Assembly (NCBI GenBank): GCA_007258455.2
Contig: VDFB02321262.1
Span: 124,001-188,000, forward strand
Direction of reading: 5' to 3'
Length of the DNA: 64,000 bases
Origin: Sequoia sempervirens
Taxonomy: Eukaryota > Streptophyta > Pinopsida > Cupressales > Cupressaceae
A program made the translations under genes and the position numbers. Shown here piece after piece: positions 46,196 to 57,690 of the stretch. Every line of letters starts with the position of its first letter. The stretch's first letter is position 1. Below the pieces are notes generated by a model that was not told the origin of the DNA, ran no database searches, and saw only the letters and a program-made list of their open reading frames with translations.

Positions 46196-46722
46196 GAAAT
46201 ACTGTTAGAATAACAGTGTTTCGAAGAAAAATAAAATATAAGCAACTCGATAGAAGAATGGACTAGAAAAATGATGCCCTAGTGTGGGAAAATCCATGCA
46301 GGTTGTCTAATCATGGAAGAATGAAGGGAGATTCCCTAGTATTACAAGGGAATGAATATGACAAAGGAATGGAGGAAAATGATAGGGTATTCCCCCTTGA
46401 GACAGTGGATGTAGAAGAAAAAGGGGTCCTGGGTGACTTCTTGATATGAGGAAACATGGGGTACCACGCAATAGATCTCAAAAAACCATAAAGAATGGCT
46501 TTTGAATGGAGGAAAATGGACACACAGTGTGCAAATGGCGGCCCGCAAATGAAAGGGAATTAATTAAATCAAAAAGAGGTTAAATAAAGGGTAAAAAGAC
46601 CCAAATTTTAAAAAGGTTAAAAAGGGGGGGAAAAGTTATATATAGTAATTTTAGAAATTACTATTCATCATTTGTACACCTGGCAGTTGAGTGAGAGAGG
46701 GAAGAGGAAGAAGGTGACAAGG
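46196..46722. other. Element G, region between polypurine tract and PMD exon 1
   Basis: No gene seen. Purine-rich, GAAGGGAGA/GGAATGAA-like sequence on the plus strand. It may hold the promoter of the PMD gene: TTATATATAG at 46,636-46,645 lies about 80 bases before the ATG at 46723. That role is inference. Confidence 0.45.
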
Positions 46723-46806
46723 ATGGTTGATGAGTATGATGATGAGATCATCCACCGAGGTGATGAGGTGCGACTGTACTACCATGAGTGCGCAGTACCC
46801 TGCTAG
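46723..46806 (+). pseudogene. Candidate exon 1 of the PMD gene in element G
   Basis: ATG at 46723 opens 27 codons, MVDEYDDEIIHRGDEVRLYY then HECAVPC, followed by TAG at 46804-46806 and GTTAGT. If TAG was CAG, this is a normal splice donor (CAG|GTTAGT). Phase 0 fits exon 2 at 47734. Exon 1 acidity and the matching phase support the model, but splicing is inference. Confidence 0.45.
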
Positions 46807-46869
46807 GTTAGTTCCAAAAACCCTCATTGTGATTTTGAGCAAGATTTTTAAATTTTTATGCAATTTGAA

Positions 46870-47580
46870 AATGTGGGTTTTGAGGATTGGGTAGGTTAGA
46901 GAAATGGGTAGTTAGCGGAATGCAATTTCGCCCAAGTTTTTAGGAAAAATCGCCTGTTAGATCGACAACCAAGGGGAGGAAAATTTTCCCATGTAAGGGG
47001 TGAATTCGCCCAAAAAAGAGGGGAAGAAACCCTGAAAAGGGCTAAGTCAATGCAAAGAGGGGTGGATTCACCTATGAGTCAGGTGAATCCACCTGAAGAA
47101 AGTGGATACAGGGAGGCAAGGGTGGAGTAACCCGTAAGATGGGAAAAGTTTCTCATCTGGGTGACGATGAGTGGGTACGCCCATCAAACAGGCGAACTCG
47201 CCCATCAAGCAGCAACAGGCGGGTTCACCCGTCAGATAGGTGAACTCACCTATCAAGCAGTGATAAGAGGGTTTTTCTGTTAGAAAGGAAAACTTGCCCA
47301 TCCAAGCAACGATGGGTGGGTATGCCTATGATACGGGTGAACTCACCCATCTGGGTAGTGATAGGCGGGTTCACCAGTCAGACAGGTAAATAGCTCATCC
47401 AGGTAATAGGTGGGTTTTCCTATCTAGGCATGTTAAATAGGTGAATTCACCCACTAATTGGGAAAATTCATCCAAAAGGGCGAAATGAATGTTAAAAGGG
47501 TGAATTCTCCCACGAATTGGGCGAATTCGCCCAAAAGGGCGAAAATAATGGATAGATGGGAAAATTCACCCAATACACAG
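46870..47580. repeat. Array of GGGCGAATTCGCCC-like palindromes
   Basis: About ten spaced near-palindromes: the perfect GGGCGAATTCGCCC (47519-47532), plus variants such as GGGTGAACTCACCC, AGGTGAACTCACCT and AGGTGAATTCACCC, alternating with CATC(A/C)AGCAG/GGGTAGTGATA spacers about every 40-45 bases. More GC-rich than its surroundings. It lies inside the candidate PMD intron. Confidence 0.75.
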
Positions 47581-47733
47581 GCATATTTTCTAGACTTAGA
47601 AAAGGAAAAGAAGAGTCAAGGGAAATCCATGAAAAAAACTTGGGCAAGGGAGAAAAAGGAGAAAAGAGAAAAGAGAAATGAAAGTGAGGAGATTGGGTGA
47701 AAGTGATTGACATGTTGTTTGATGTGGGTGCAG

Positions 47734-50250
47734 CGTTTTGACACCCTATGGACACAAGAGAGACGTTGGGTAGTCATGGAGGTGACGATTATGACTATGA
47801 ATGGCAAGGATCATGTAGCACTGGCATGGGCAGGCTTATTGCATATGATTGGATATCCCACTTTCAAAGCACACCAAGCACTATTGACTGCACTAATGGA
47901 GCATTGGAGCTCTAAGACGTTCACATTCCATCTCTCAACAGGGGAGATGACGGTCATACTAGAGGACGTATGGAGGATTATATGACTACTAATAGCTAGT
48001 CACCTTGTGAGTTGGACGAGATTAGAGGGGCGAGAGAAAAACCAAAGCCTACGGGTCCTCTTCGGGTGAGTAGACCTATCGATTCAGGGAGTGGAGCTGA
48101 ATTTGGATGGGTGCTTAGGACTAGGAGTGCCAGCATTACCATTATATCTTTGTGGGTTGATTAGTGGGATTCTGATGCTAGACAGGAGTGGGAGGTTCTA
48201 CAGCCTCAAGGTGATTGAGTTTTTCAGGCATATTGTGGGGTAGAGGGAAGGGGAGTTCGCATGGGGTGCATGTGTACTAGCATATTTGTACAGAGACATG
48301 CATGTGGTATGTTATCAGCAATCACTCAGCGTGGCACATGTGATGTTGTTACAAATTTGGGCCTTGGAGGACATCAGTGTAGCTAGACCAGTGATATTAG
48401 TGGTAGGGATGTAGGATGAGAAGCTTCTAGTAGCATATTGGTATGGGTCAGAGTACAGCTAGCGACTACATTACTAGGACACCATTGATCTAGAGAGTTG
48501 GAGGAGGAAATTGGACAACCTATAGGAGGAACGGATCATATGGAGACTATACATGTAGCAACAATTTTCATGGTGGAGTTAGGATGAGAGGAGACATAGA
48601 GGGTACTTCATAGTATCCTACTTGATTGGGAGGGACCCACACATAATGGAGATGCACAGGGCAGATAGAGTGATGAGGAAATTTGAGTTACAATAAGATA
48701 TCCCACAAGGACCATAGAGGTTTAGATGGATTACCTAATATCAACCATGGGGTGATCCGATCACTGCAGAGTTCACTTGATAGCAGTGGGAGGAGTTTCA
48801 GTAGATGCCATACCATGGGAAAGTAGGGATAGCAGATGTGGAGATGACAGTGAGATACTCTTTGTGGTGGGCATGTCACCAGCCACCATGGATTACCATA
48901 GTGCACTAGATCAAAGGGGCATTGGGCTATGGTTTAGAGGATGAGAGGAGGTTAGGAGGACAATAGAGAGTCAGGAAGAGAGGAGGATGGCAAAGGAGAG
49001 TATAATAGGAGGTTGAGGCAAAGGAGGAGAAAGAGGACCGATAAAGGATGGGACAGGAGGAGGGCATGGAGGTAGATGCCCCAGATGTAGATCCATTGGC
49101 CATAGTACCTTATGTACCACCACCACTAGAGGATCTAGCCATACTGCTAATAGGGCTCTTGGTGAGGTTGTGGATTACCAAATAGAGACTCGAGGAGTCA
49201 AAGAGGTACAAAGACAGGTTACTGGATGAGATGGATAGGGAGCGAGCAGAGGGAGAGAGGGACTATAGAGACCTAGCATATGGGGTAGGAGGGAGATTAC
49301 AGGAGTTGGTGGAAAAGAGGGACAGATTGCAGGCCAAGGTGACCAGACTACAGGTAGAGGGACAGAGGGACCATGGAGAGTTGGCAGACCAAGTATCGAT
49401 ACAAGTCCTATAGGAGGCAGAGAGAGATATGGAGGATTTGAGGAGGTAGGTGTTAGAGTTGTTCAAGGAGAGGACTGAGTTGAGGTGGGAGTGAGATGAG
49501 CTCTAAGACAGAGCAAAGGTGGCAGAGCAGATAGTTGGGGATGCAGGGTTGGTGCTAGAGAGAGCAGAGATGATGATGGCATAGATGTAGACCTTGCAGG
49601 GTGAGAGGGATGTAGTAGAGGGATGGGTACATGCTCTATAGGATGAGAGGGATACAAGAGCAGAGTAGATGCAAACATTGTGGTGAGAGAGGGATGCAAT
49701 AGAGGCATAGGTACAGGCTTTGTAGGGTGAGAGAGACACAACAGCAGATTAGATGACACAGATGCAGGCATAGATTGACCAGCTGGTGTTGGCATAGGAT
49801 GCCTAGGAGTAGGAAAGGAGACATCTGACTGGGTCACAAGATAGGTGCAGGATGGAGCAAGATGCGGCCAAGATACATGTGATGGAGAGGGATGAGTACA
49901 TGTAAGATTCTAGTTATCATATGGGGGCTTATTTCAAAGATATATCAGATCAAGCACGATGTGTACCTCCCTATTTTAGAGTGGTTCCACATATGCCAAT
50001 GCCATCATGGTCACTAGGGATGCATACATGGGGATATAGCAGTTATCGAGAGACACCCCCACGTAGAGGGTCAGTGTTAGATTCACTGCAGAGGTTAGAT
50101 GTGGGAAGCTCAGGGTAGAGAGGACAAAGGGTAGAGGATTGGATACGTATTTTGGACAAGTGCAGGGTGGATGAGTAGTACAAAGCGGTAGAGATAACAT
50201 TTGATTCAGAGCCTTGTACATGTATTTTATTCGATGATTATTCATGCATA
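47734..50250 (+). pseudogene. Plant mobile domain (PMD) protein with C-terminal coiled coil
   Basis: One plus-strand reading frame runs for about 2.5 kb with no frameshift but roughly 45 in-frame stops, about three quarters TAG. The N-terminal part (47,734-48,950) is a PMD, with GLLHMIGYPTFKAHQALLTA, MEHWSSKTFTFHLSTGEMTV and ILEDVWRI; this domain occurs in plant transposons and transposon-derived genes. The middle is acidic/Pro (48,990-49,160). The C-terminal part (49,200-49,900) is heptad-like, with repeated (L/M)Q.L.(G/D)ERD.(V/T).E..V units of about 17 residues. The acceptor TGGGTGCAG|CG at 47,733 and preceding candidate exon suggest a two-exon gene. It opposes pol in element G; antisense accessory ORFs downstream of integrase are known in Tat elements. 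Confidence 0.82.
49540..49800 (+). repeat. Coding tandem repeats in the PMD coiled coil
   Basis: Five or so copies of a 51-base unit, GGTGAGAGGGATGCA(A/G)TAGAG plus a variable CAGGTACAGGCTTTG part, preserving the frame and encoding 17-residue heptad-type repeats. Confidence 0.75.
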
Positions 50251-50669
50251 TGATGGACATGTATTATGGATCATGTGATGGAAATTAAATTTTGGTATTT
50301 ATATGATATGTGATAGCCTTTATTGACACTATGTTGTGTTACTGTGATGGATGATTTATTTATGTACATGTGTATGTATGTTACTTTATTATGGATGATT
50401 AAGATGATGGTGTGATATATTCATATGTTTATGATGATTTATGTTTATGCTTATGTGGATGACATGGATGAGATGCATGATGCTTAACATTTGTGATGCG
50501 GGACGTAATGGCTAAGTGATGGTATTATATGTTATGGATATGAGCCTAATAATTTGTGATGCAAGACGTGATGAATGATTTATGATGTTATATGTGATGG
50601 ATATGAGCCTAATGATTTGTGATGCAGGTGGAAATTTAAGTAATATATTAATGAGATGGAATAATATGA
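50251..50669. repeat. Spacer with a duplicated TATGGATATGAGCCTAAT block
   Basis: No gene. T/G-rich on the plus strand (TTATGATGATG). From about 50,490 to 50,635 a 75-80-base unit occurs twice, marked by GTGATGC(G/A)(G/A)GACGT(A/G)ATG and TATGGATATGAGCCTAAT. Confidence 0.6.
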
Positions 50670-51480
50670 AATTGAATTGATAATAAAGTGAAACTAAGAT
50701 GCTTAGAATAACCAATTAAGATTAATCTAAACAATTTAAAATGAATATGAGATGACAATGCATATGGGATGAGACGCAATGTATGCAATGAATTGATAAT
50801 GAAATAAACATAAGATGCTTAGAATAACTAATTGAGATTAATCTAAGAAAATTAAAATGAATAGGATGTAACAATGTACATGGGATGAAAAGCAATGTAT
50901 GCAATGAATTGATAATGAAATAAACATAATATGCTTAGAATAACCAATTGAGATTAATCTAAACAACTTAAAATGAATAGGATGTAACAATGCACATGGG
51001 ATGAAATGAAATGTATGCAATGAATTGATAATGAAATAAACATAATATGCTTAGAATAACCAATTGAGATTAATCTAAACAACTTAAAATGAATAGGATG
51101 TAACAATGCACATGGGATGAAATGTAATGTATGTAATGAATTGATAATGAAATAAACATAAGATGCTTATAATAACCAATTGAGATTAATCTAAACAACT
51201 TAAAATGAATAAGATGTAACAATGCACATGGGATGAAATGCAATGTATGCAATGAATTGATAATGAAATAAACATAAGATGCTTATAATAACCAATTGAG
51301 ATTAATCTAAACAACTTAAAATGAATAGGATGTAACAATGCACATGGGATGAAATGCAATGTATGTAATGAATTGACAATGAAATAAACATAAGATGCTT
51401 AGAATAACCAATTGAGATTAATCTAAACAATTTAAAATGAATGGGATGTAACAAAGCACATGGGATGAAATGCAATAAAA
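50670..51480. repeat. 116-bp tandem array (about 7 copies)
   Basis: Repeating unit contains ATAACCAATTGAGATTAATC, AATGAATAGGATGTAACAAT, GCACATGGGATGAAATGCAA and TGAATTGATAATGAAATAAA. Period 116 bases: equivalent points fall at 50,722, 50,838, 51,070 (two units on) and 51,302. Inner copies are nearly identical, and the first and last are diverged. It lies between the PMD gene and integrase of element G. Confidence 0.92.
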
Positions 51481-53690
51481 CTATAATGCTAGATGAGATC
51501 AATGCAACCTACATGGATGATGGGATGCAATTAAATTCCTTACAAACACTAATAAGTAAATGGAATGAACATGGGCATGAGTGTAAATAAGGGCTTCCAT
51601 AGTAATGGAAGTTGATGGTAGGCCAACTTTATTTGTGTATCACACTTGCTTTAGCCATTGGAAAGTACTTACCCTATAATCACTATAAAATTAAGGGAGG
51701 ATGGGTGTGAAACTACACCTATCAAGAACCATAAGTATCCTGAGAAGAAAAGAAGTTTGGGAGGTGAATGTTTGCACAACCAAAATCACAAGTCATAGGT
51801 TAGGGATAGAATGGATGGAGGATGAATTTAATGCAATGGAATGGAAAATGAAATGCAATCCTAATGCTATTTTCCATTTTCAGAGAATTGCTTTTTTCTA
51901 TAGCATAAGACACAATACGCCAGTGTATGAGAACCAAGGAATATTAGCGTCTAATGCATGAAACAAACACAATAGACAAGAAGGCTATACCAACACCCCA
52001 AAGTCATGATGAAAGTCATGATGACTTTGGTTAGTCTAGGCATTGGGATAACCGCAAGCACAAAGGATACCCCAGCGTAACACAAGACCACAGGGATCTT
52101 GGTGGGTACTATGTGGGGCAACCAAGCAGATAGTAAGAAACAAGAAGATCAAGATATGGCCCTATGTTTACCAGTTAAAACGCACCATAATATGATGGAT
52201 CATGGCAGACCTGATAAGGTATGATAGGGAGCTCAAATGATAAACAAAATTCCAAAAGCATCAAAATATCACAATAAATTTCAATCGTCCTTTGCCACAG
52301 GATCAAGAGGATGGATGGGATTGATGAGGTATGTTAGGAAGGATGCATCCTATTAAGACCAAAGATGGAAACTAAACTAAATGATCAACATGACGCATGA
52401 TACTCGAAACTGATCAGACATTCCAATACTAGTGGATCTCCTTTATTAAGAACTAGCTAGATAAGGACATACTTGATGACATGACACAAGACACAGGACA
52501 TGAACACCCTAAAAACCTAGGGGCTCGGGGTTGATCAAAGATTAGCCTTGTCTATATGAACATGTAGAGCCCTCATAGTTCGATAAAAGACCATGGATAA
52601 AGGTGGAAAGAGGATGATGGAGACCATGATGGATGACAAGGACTAGATGGACAAATTCCCTGAGGGTGGATCAAAATATCGACCTTGCCTACGTGAAAGC
52701 GTAGGGGCAACGTAGTTCAAAAATGACCAACGAAAAAAGAAAAAATGAAAAAACAAAGGATAGATAACAAACATGAAAAATGGATAGAAGCCCAAGGGGC
52801 TAATCCAAGTTAGTTTGCAGACCGTAATATGTCAGATACTACAAAACTAACAAGGATATCCATTAGGGGAGGAAAGACCATGACCAGATGAAAGCGTATG
52901 CAGTCAGATTCATTACAAATGCCATGAGGGGATGGAACCCAAATGAGAATTGACATGATGGAGGACCCTATATGGAAGTGAAGGACCGACATGACAGGAA
53001 TTTATTTAATTCATACAAATCCAAAATTAGTCTAGAGATCGTGATATTTTAGATTAACATCACTCTTAAATTTTAATAACTTTCTGTCATGTCATGGAAA
53101 ACAAACGAAAGATAGGATGACACCTAATGATGACTGACACGATGAAGGAACTTAGATGAAGGTGAGAGACTGACGGACAACAAGGATAGACTACAAAAGC
53201 TCATATTAGGATGAAATCTTAGAATCACATATAGTGGATGAAGATTGTCCAATGCTCAACCAAAATACACCAAGCAACAAATGAGGGGATGCAGATGGAA
53301 GGACTGGATCAAAAGGATGCTAAGGTGGGATGTGAATGAAGATTGTCCAATACTCAACAAAATACACCAAGCAACAAATCAGAGGATGTATATGGAAGGA
53401 CTGGATCAAAAGGATGCTAAGGTGGGATGTGAGGATAGGATGGATGAAAGAATAAAGTAACTAGGATGCAAGGTAGATAATGATTAAGCCCTTTATGAAT
53501 GGCGCCTATTACCAGGGTTTCACCAAATGTACTTATCCAAGGCACCATCAAGGGTGGTTTTCACCATAGGAAAAATTATTTCTCTTTACTATTTTTAGAC
53601 TTTTTGACTTTTTTTTTGTATTTTTGACAATTTAAAAAAAAAAATTGGTATTTTTGCATGATAGGATAACCCAGCTGACTTAGGTGTAAA
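51481..53690 (-). other. Element G 3' noncoding region near integrase
   Basis: No gene seen. Blocks at 52,500-52,720 and 53,510-53,580 are inverted counterparts of element A's tail (15,240-15,310 and 14,750-14,830), confirming that G and A share this part. A GATGG/ATGGA-rich composition prevails. Confidence 0.6.
53228..53440. repeat. Tandem duplication of about 105 bp
   Basis: GATGAAGATTGTCCAAT.CTC, CACCAAGCAACAAAT and GACTGGATCAAAAGGATGCT occur twice, starting near 53,230 and 53,335, with only a few differences. Confidence 0.85.
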
Positions 53691-54935
53691 ACCTTTTCAG
53701 GTGCATGATGTTAATGGGCTCCTCTAGGGGATCTCCTTCAGGTGTGGCAAGTCTATATGCCCCAAATCCATATTTTGTTGTGATTACATTGGGACCTAGC
53801 CAATTTTCCTCAAATTTCCATTTCTTGTCTCAAACCTATTGGCTACGTTGATTCTCCTTAAGAACTAGATCACCAACATTGAATTGGTGAGGACGGACCT
53901 TATTTTTGTAACTTCTCTTAAGAATATTTTGATATGCTTGAAGATGATTGTATGCTTTGATCCATTTTTTTGTCTAGGTGTTCCAACTAACTAATTCTTG
54001 TAACCTGAGCATCTTCATCACTAATGAGGTTCTTCAAAGATATTCTTAGTGATAGGATCTCAACCTTAATCAAAAAGATGGCATCGTCACTATAAATGAG
54101 ATAATATGTAATGGTGCCAATAGGAGTGTGGATGGAGGTTCCAATCTTGACTAGTGTTGTTAACCACCTTTTTAAGGATCTTGATCAAGGTTTTGCTGGT
54201 TGCCTCTGCTTGACCATTACCTTGAGAGTAATAGGGCATGGACCAACAATGATGAATGTGAAAGGTTTCACATAGGTGTTTCATGGCCTAATTTTTGAAT
54301 GGCTTTCCATTATCAATAATGATGGTGGATGGGATTCCATAGCTACATAGGATATGGAAAATGATGAATTTGGATATTTGAGTACCTGTTATTTGAGAGA
54401 GTGGCATTGCTTCCACCCACTTGGTGAAGTACTCAGTGGTAGTGATAATGAAGGTGTTGTGGTCAAAAGATGGAGGGTATATCTTTCCAATTAATTCAAA
54501 ACCCCATTGAGAGAAGGGCCAAGGTGCTATGAGAGTTTGCAAATCTTGAGCAGTAGCATGCATCAAATCTGCATGTTGTTGGAAAGGTAAGCACTTCTTC
54601 ACAAACTCACAAGAGTCATGCTCCAGTGTATGCCAATAGCAACCAGCTCTGAGTATCCTCTTAGCTAATTCCATGCCATTTGAATGGGCCCCACAAACAC
54701 CACTATGAACCTCAGTTAACACAGTGTGGGCTTCGGTCTCGTTCAGACACCTAAGAAGGGTTCCATCATACCCATGATGATAAAGCATATTACCTACAAT
54801 AGTGTAACATGAGGTGTGTTGGATGAAATATTTGCATTGGTTATGTGTGAGGTCGGGGGGTAAGATATTATCATGAAGGTAGGTGTAGATGTCATGATAG
54901 TATGGTGACTCAGGACCTACAATGTTGCACACCAT
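53691..54935 (-). pseudogene. Element G integrase
   Basis: 54288-54935 is an open 215-codon piece. The zinc part has EVHSGVCGAHSNG (both His) and KKCLPFQQHAD, with the second Cys replaced by Phe. The core has GFELIGKI (first catalytic Asp now Glu) and TIIIDNGKPFKN (second Asp). The next piece, 54090-54284, has SQGNGQAEATSKT with the catalytic Glu. The C-terminal part near 53,740-53,890 reads GDLVLKENQ and ENWLGPNVITTKYGFGAYRL, parallel to A. Confidence 0.88.
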
Positions 54936-55450
54936 TTTTCACTCAGGGATATCATAAGCAGGGATTAAGAGTTGATCGACTAGGAACTTTCAGTTTGTTT
55001 GATCTTTTGGCATGTCAATTAGGGAACCAATTATAGCCATTTCATTAGCTAATTTATTCTAAACTCTAGGGATTTGCTCGAACTAGATAGAGGTGAAGTT
55101 CTTCTTGAAGTCATCCACCATGCGCTTGTAAGGCAACAACTTGTCATTTCTTGTTAGAAACTCATCATTAACTTGTTTGATGATCAACTAGGAATCACCA
55201 AAGACTCGCAAGTGAGTGATGTTCCATTGGATAGAAAACCTAAGACCAATGAGGAGAGCTTCATATTCTACTATGTTTTTTGTGCATGGGAAAGTTAGCC
55301 TGAATGACTTTGGGATGTAATCACCTTGTGGGGTGACGAACAAGATACCTTCCCAAGCTTTGTTGTGAGTGTACGACCCATCAAAGTAGAGTGTGCACAT
55401 GGCTACTTCTAACACTATGAAGACCTCTTCATCAGGAAACTCTATTACCA
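54936..55450 (-). pseudogene. Element G second (archaeal-type) RNase H
   Basis: Within 55188-55652 the frame shows CTLYFDGSYTHNKAWEGILF (active-site Asp kept), TPQGDYIPKSFRLTFPC, VEYEALLIGL (Glu) and VFGDS (Asp). A stop follows, and the rest (QVNDEFLTRNDKLLPYKRMV) continues to about 54,960. It is homologous to A 12,841-13,270 and diagnostic for the Tat lineage. Confidence 0.85.
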
Positions 55451-55985
55451 AGGGATAGGCATATACCAAGGGAGCATCTGTCAGTTGATCTGTTATCACT
55501 TGCCTTTTAATTACCTTTTGGTCCACATATTTGATATCGAACTCACTCAATAACATAACCCACTTAGCCATGTAGCCAGTCAAAGATGTTCTACATAACA
55601 AATACTTGAACGAATCAACTTTTGATATCAACTTTACTGGATGGATGAGCATATAATGACGAAGTTTCTATGAACTGAAGACTACAGCTAGGCAAGCTTT
55701 TTCCATTAGAGAATAATTGAGCTCATAGCCTACTAGGGTTTGAATGATATAGTAAATAGCATACTCTTTTGAGGAATCATCATGTTGTGCTAACAATGCC
55801 CCCAGTGCAACTGAAGTAGCTGAAATATACAACAAAACTGGTTTACTTGGAATTGGAAGCATAAGAATGGGTGGATGAGCCAAGTACTCTTTGATTTTAT
55901 TGAAACCCAGTTGACATTCAGAATCCCACTTGAAGGATGTATCCTTTTTGAGGAGATGGGTGAACAATTGGCACTTGTCAGCCAA
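55451..55985 (-). pseudogene. Element G RNase H (first, Ty3 type) and tether
   Basis: 55668-55985: FTHLLKKDTSFKWDSECQLG, LLYISATSVALGALLAQHDD, AIYYIIQTLVGYELNYS and EKACLAVVFSS. After a stop the frame continues with VKLISKVDSFKYLLCRTSLT and GYMAKWVMLLSEFDIKYV. It matches A 12,376-12,800 in order. Confidence 0.85.
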
Positions 55986-56840
55986 CTAAGTTATAAACTG
56001 TTTGATGGACTGTAACTTTCCTTGGAGGCTCCTCAACTGTTTTAGATTGCACAGTGGAGGCATTTCCATAATTTCCTTGAATTTAGTGGGATCAAATTCT
56101 ATGCCTCTTCTAAAGATGATGAAACCTAGTAACTTTCTTGATGTGACTCCAAATACACACTTCTTCGGGTTCAGACATAGCTTATAGTGCTCTAGACACT
56201 CAAAAATCTTCTTTAGGATCATTGGCTGCTCTTCCCTTGTTCTTGATTTCCCCAACAGATCATCAACATAATCCTCCATTGTGATGTGAATAAGGTCGTG
56301 TAAGATGAAAATCATGGCATGTTGGTAAGTTTCCCCCACATTCTTGAGGCCAAAGGGCATCGAGTTGTAACAAAAAGTTCCCCAAGGTGTGGTGAAGGCA
56401 GTCTTATGTTGATCCTCAGGTGCTATTATGATCTAGTTATATCCAGAGAAACCATTCATGAGGGACATCTCGTGTCCTATGGTTAAATCAACTTACATGT
56501 CAATTTTGGGTAGGGGGAAATCATCTTTAGGACAGGCTTTATTGAGGTCTCAGAAATTTATGCAAATCTTGATATTCCCATTTGGTTTAGCAACTAGCAC
56601 TATGTTGGAGATCCAATCAGAGTAGGAAATGGGCATTATGAATCTAGCTTCTAATATTTTTTCCAACTCTTTCTTGACTAACAAAGCTACTTGAGGATGC
56701 ACTTTCCTAAGTTTTTGCTTAACGGGTTTAGCATCTGGGTGGACATCCAGATGATGTACGACTAGAGGAGGATTCAAACCTGGCATATCTAAATAGGCCC
56801 ATGCAAAATTGATGATGCCATCTTTTAGAAGCTAAACAAT
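55986..56840 (-). pseudogene. Element G reverse transcriptase
   Basis: The entry HHLDVHPDAKPVKQKLRKVH and fingers MPISYSDWISNIVLVAKPNG and IKICINF are at 56,550-56,786. The FPLPKIDM..D and GFSGYN(Q) motifs are readable with stops at 56,400-56,530. The downstream frame 55986-56360 has MPFGLKNVGETYQHAM, the catalytic YVDDLLGKS near 56,270, and LNPKKCVFGVTSRKLLGFI. It aligns throughout with A. Confidence 0.88.
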
Positions 56841-57690
56841 GATGGAGTGCTCTTCTTCTGATAAGGACTTGGAAACATACGTGATTTTTTGATCTTTTTC
56901 AGTTCCCAGATTTACTTCCTGTGTTTCTTCAATAAGAATAGATGATCATTCAAACAGTTGAGTTCCCACAAGGGGAAGATGAATGTCCCCATCTTCTAGT
57001 GCCCCATTGAGGTTTTCACTATTATATACACCCTTTATTTTTACTTTTTCTAAGTCAAGAAGCACCTTAGGGATATTTTCACTAGGTGGCCCTTTTTTAT
57101 TTTGTTTCTTTTTATTTTTTCTGTTAAGGCATTCATCCTCCCCCAATCCCATAATATTTACATAAGTATCCACTGAGGGAAAGGTATCAATATGTGTGCT
57201 ACCATGTAGGTCCTAGTCAATAAGCTCAGGATGGCAAAGGGAAAGGCTAAGGGAGCAAATGGATAGGCAATAAAACATGGAGGAAAGGTCCATGTGATCC
57301 ACATCATCGTACACACGTATGATGGATTCTTCTTCTGGTATGTCTTTGAGGAGACCATTTTCCACACTAACATTGTTAGAAGCACTAGTTGATGGCATAT
57401 GACCCTTTTGTTTTGTGTCATGACCTAAACCTGAGTATCTTGATCATATTAGAGGCTCAATAAGTTGTTTTCTTCCTTTCTCTTATATTCCAATGCCTCC
57501 CCCTTGATAATTATACTTGTCTGATAATTTTGCGGAGTAAGGATATGTCTCTTGGAAATGCTCCTTTAAAGTGGGAGAGGGTTCAGGTTCCTTGTGATAT
57601 ACCCATTGGCTGATATCATCCTCTAGTGTGTCTTGTCTTAACCTAGGGGAGCAGAAGGTGTTGGATCCCACGTTCTTAGAGCTCAAGGCA
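56841..57690 (-). pseudogene. Element G linker, with a doubtful G-patch
   Basis: Acidic linker pieces: SENLNGALEDGDIHLP (57,000), DDVDHMDLSSMF (57,280) and, nearest the protease, KLSDKYNYQGGGIGI at about 57,490-57,530. The last could be a reduced G-patch (K..Y.GGGIG), as A, B, C and E have a G-patch here. The match is short. Frames shift several times. Confidence 0.5.

Noticed and set aside
49463..49837. Minus-strand Pro/Ser-rich frames in the PMD region
   Set aside because: Mirror image of the repeated coiled-coil coding units; they stay open because the repeat period is a multiple of three.
47734..50250. Reassigned or read-through TAG codons in the PMD frame
   Set aside because: Other elements in the window also show TAG, TAA and TGA as damage at likely Gln/Arg codons, and no plant nuclear code reassigns TAG. 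Mutation is the simpler explanation.
50722..51502. Four similar 60-66-codon minus-strand frames; also the idea of a CRISPR-like array
   Set aside because: These frames are just the 116-bp tandem repeat. There are no unique spacers and the context is a plant retrotransposon.
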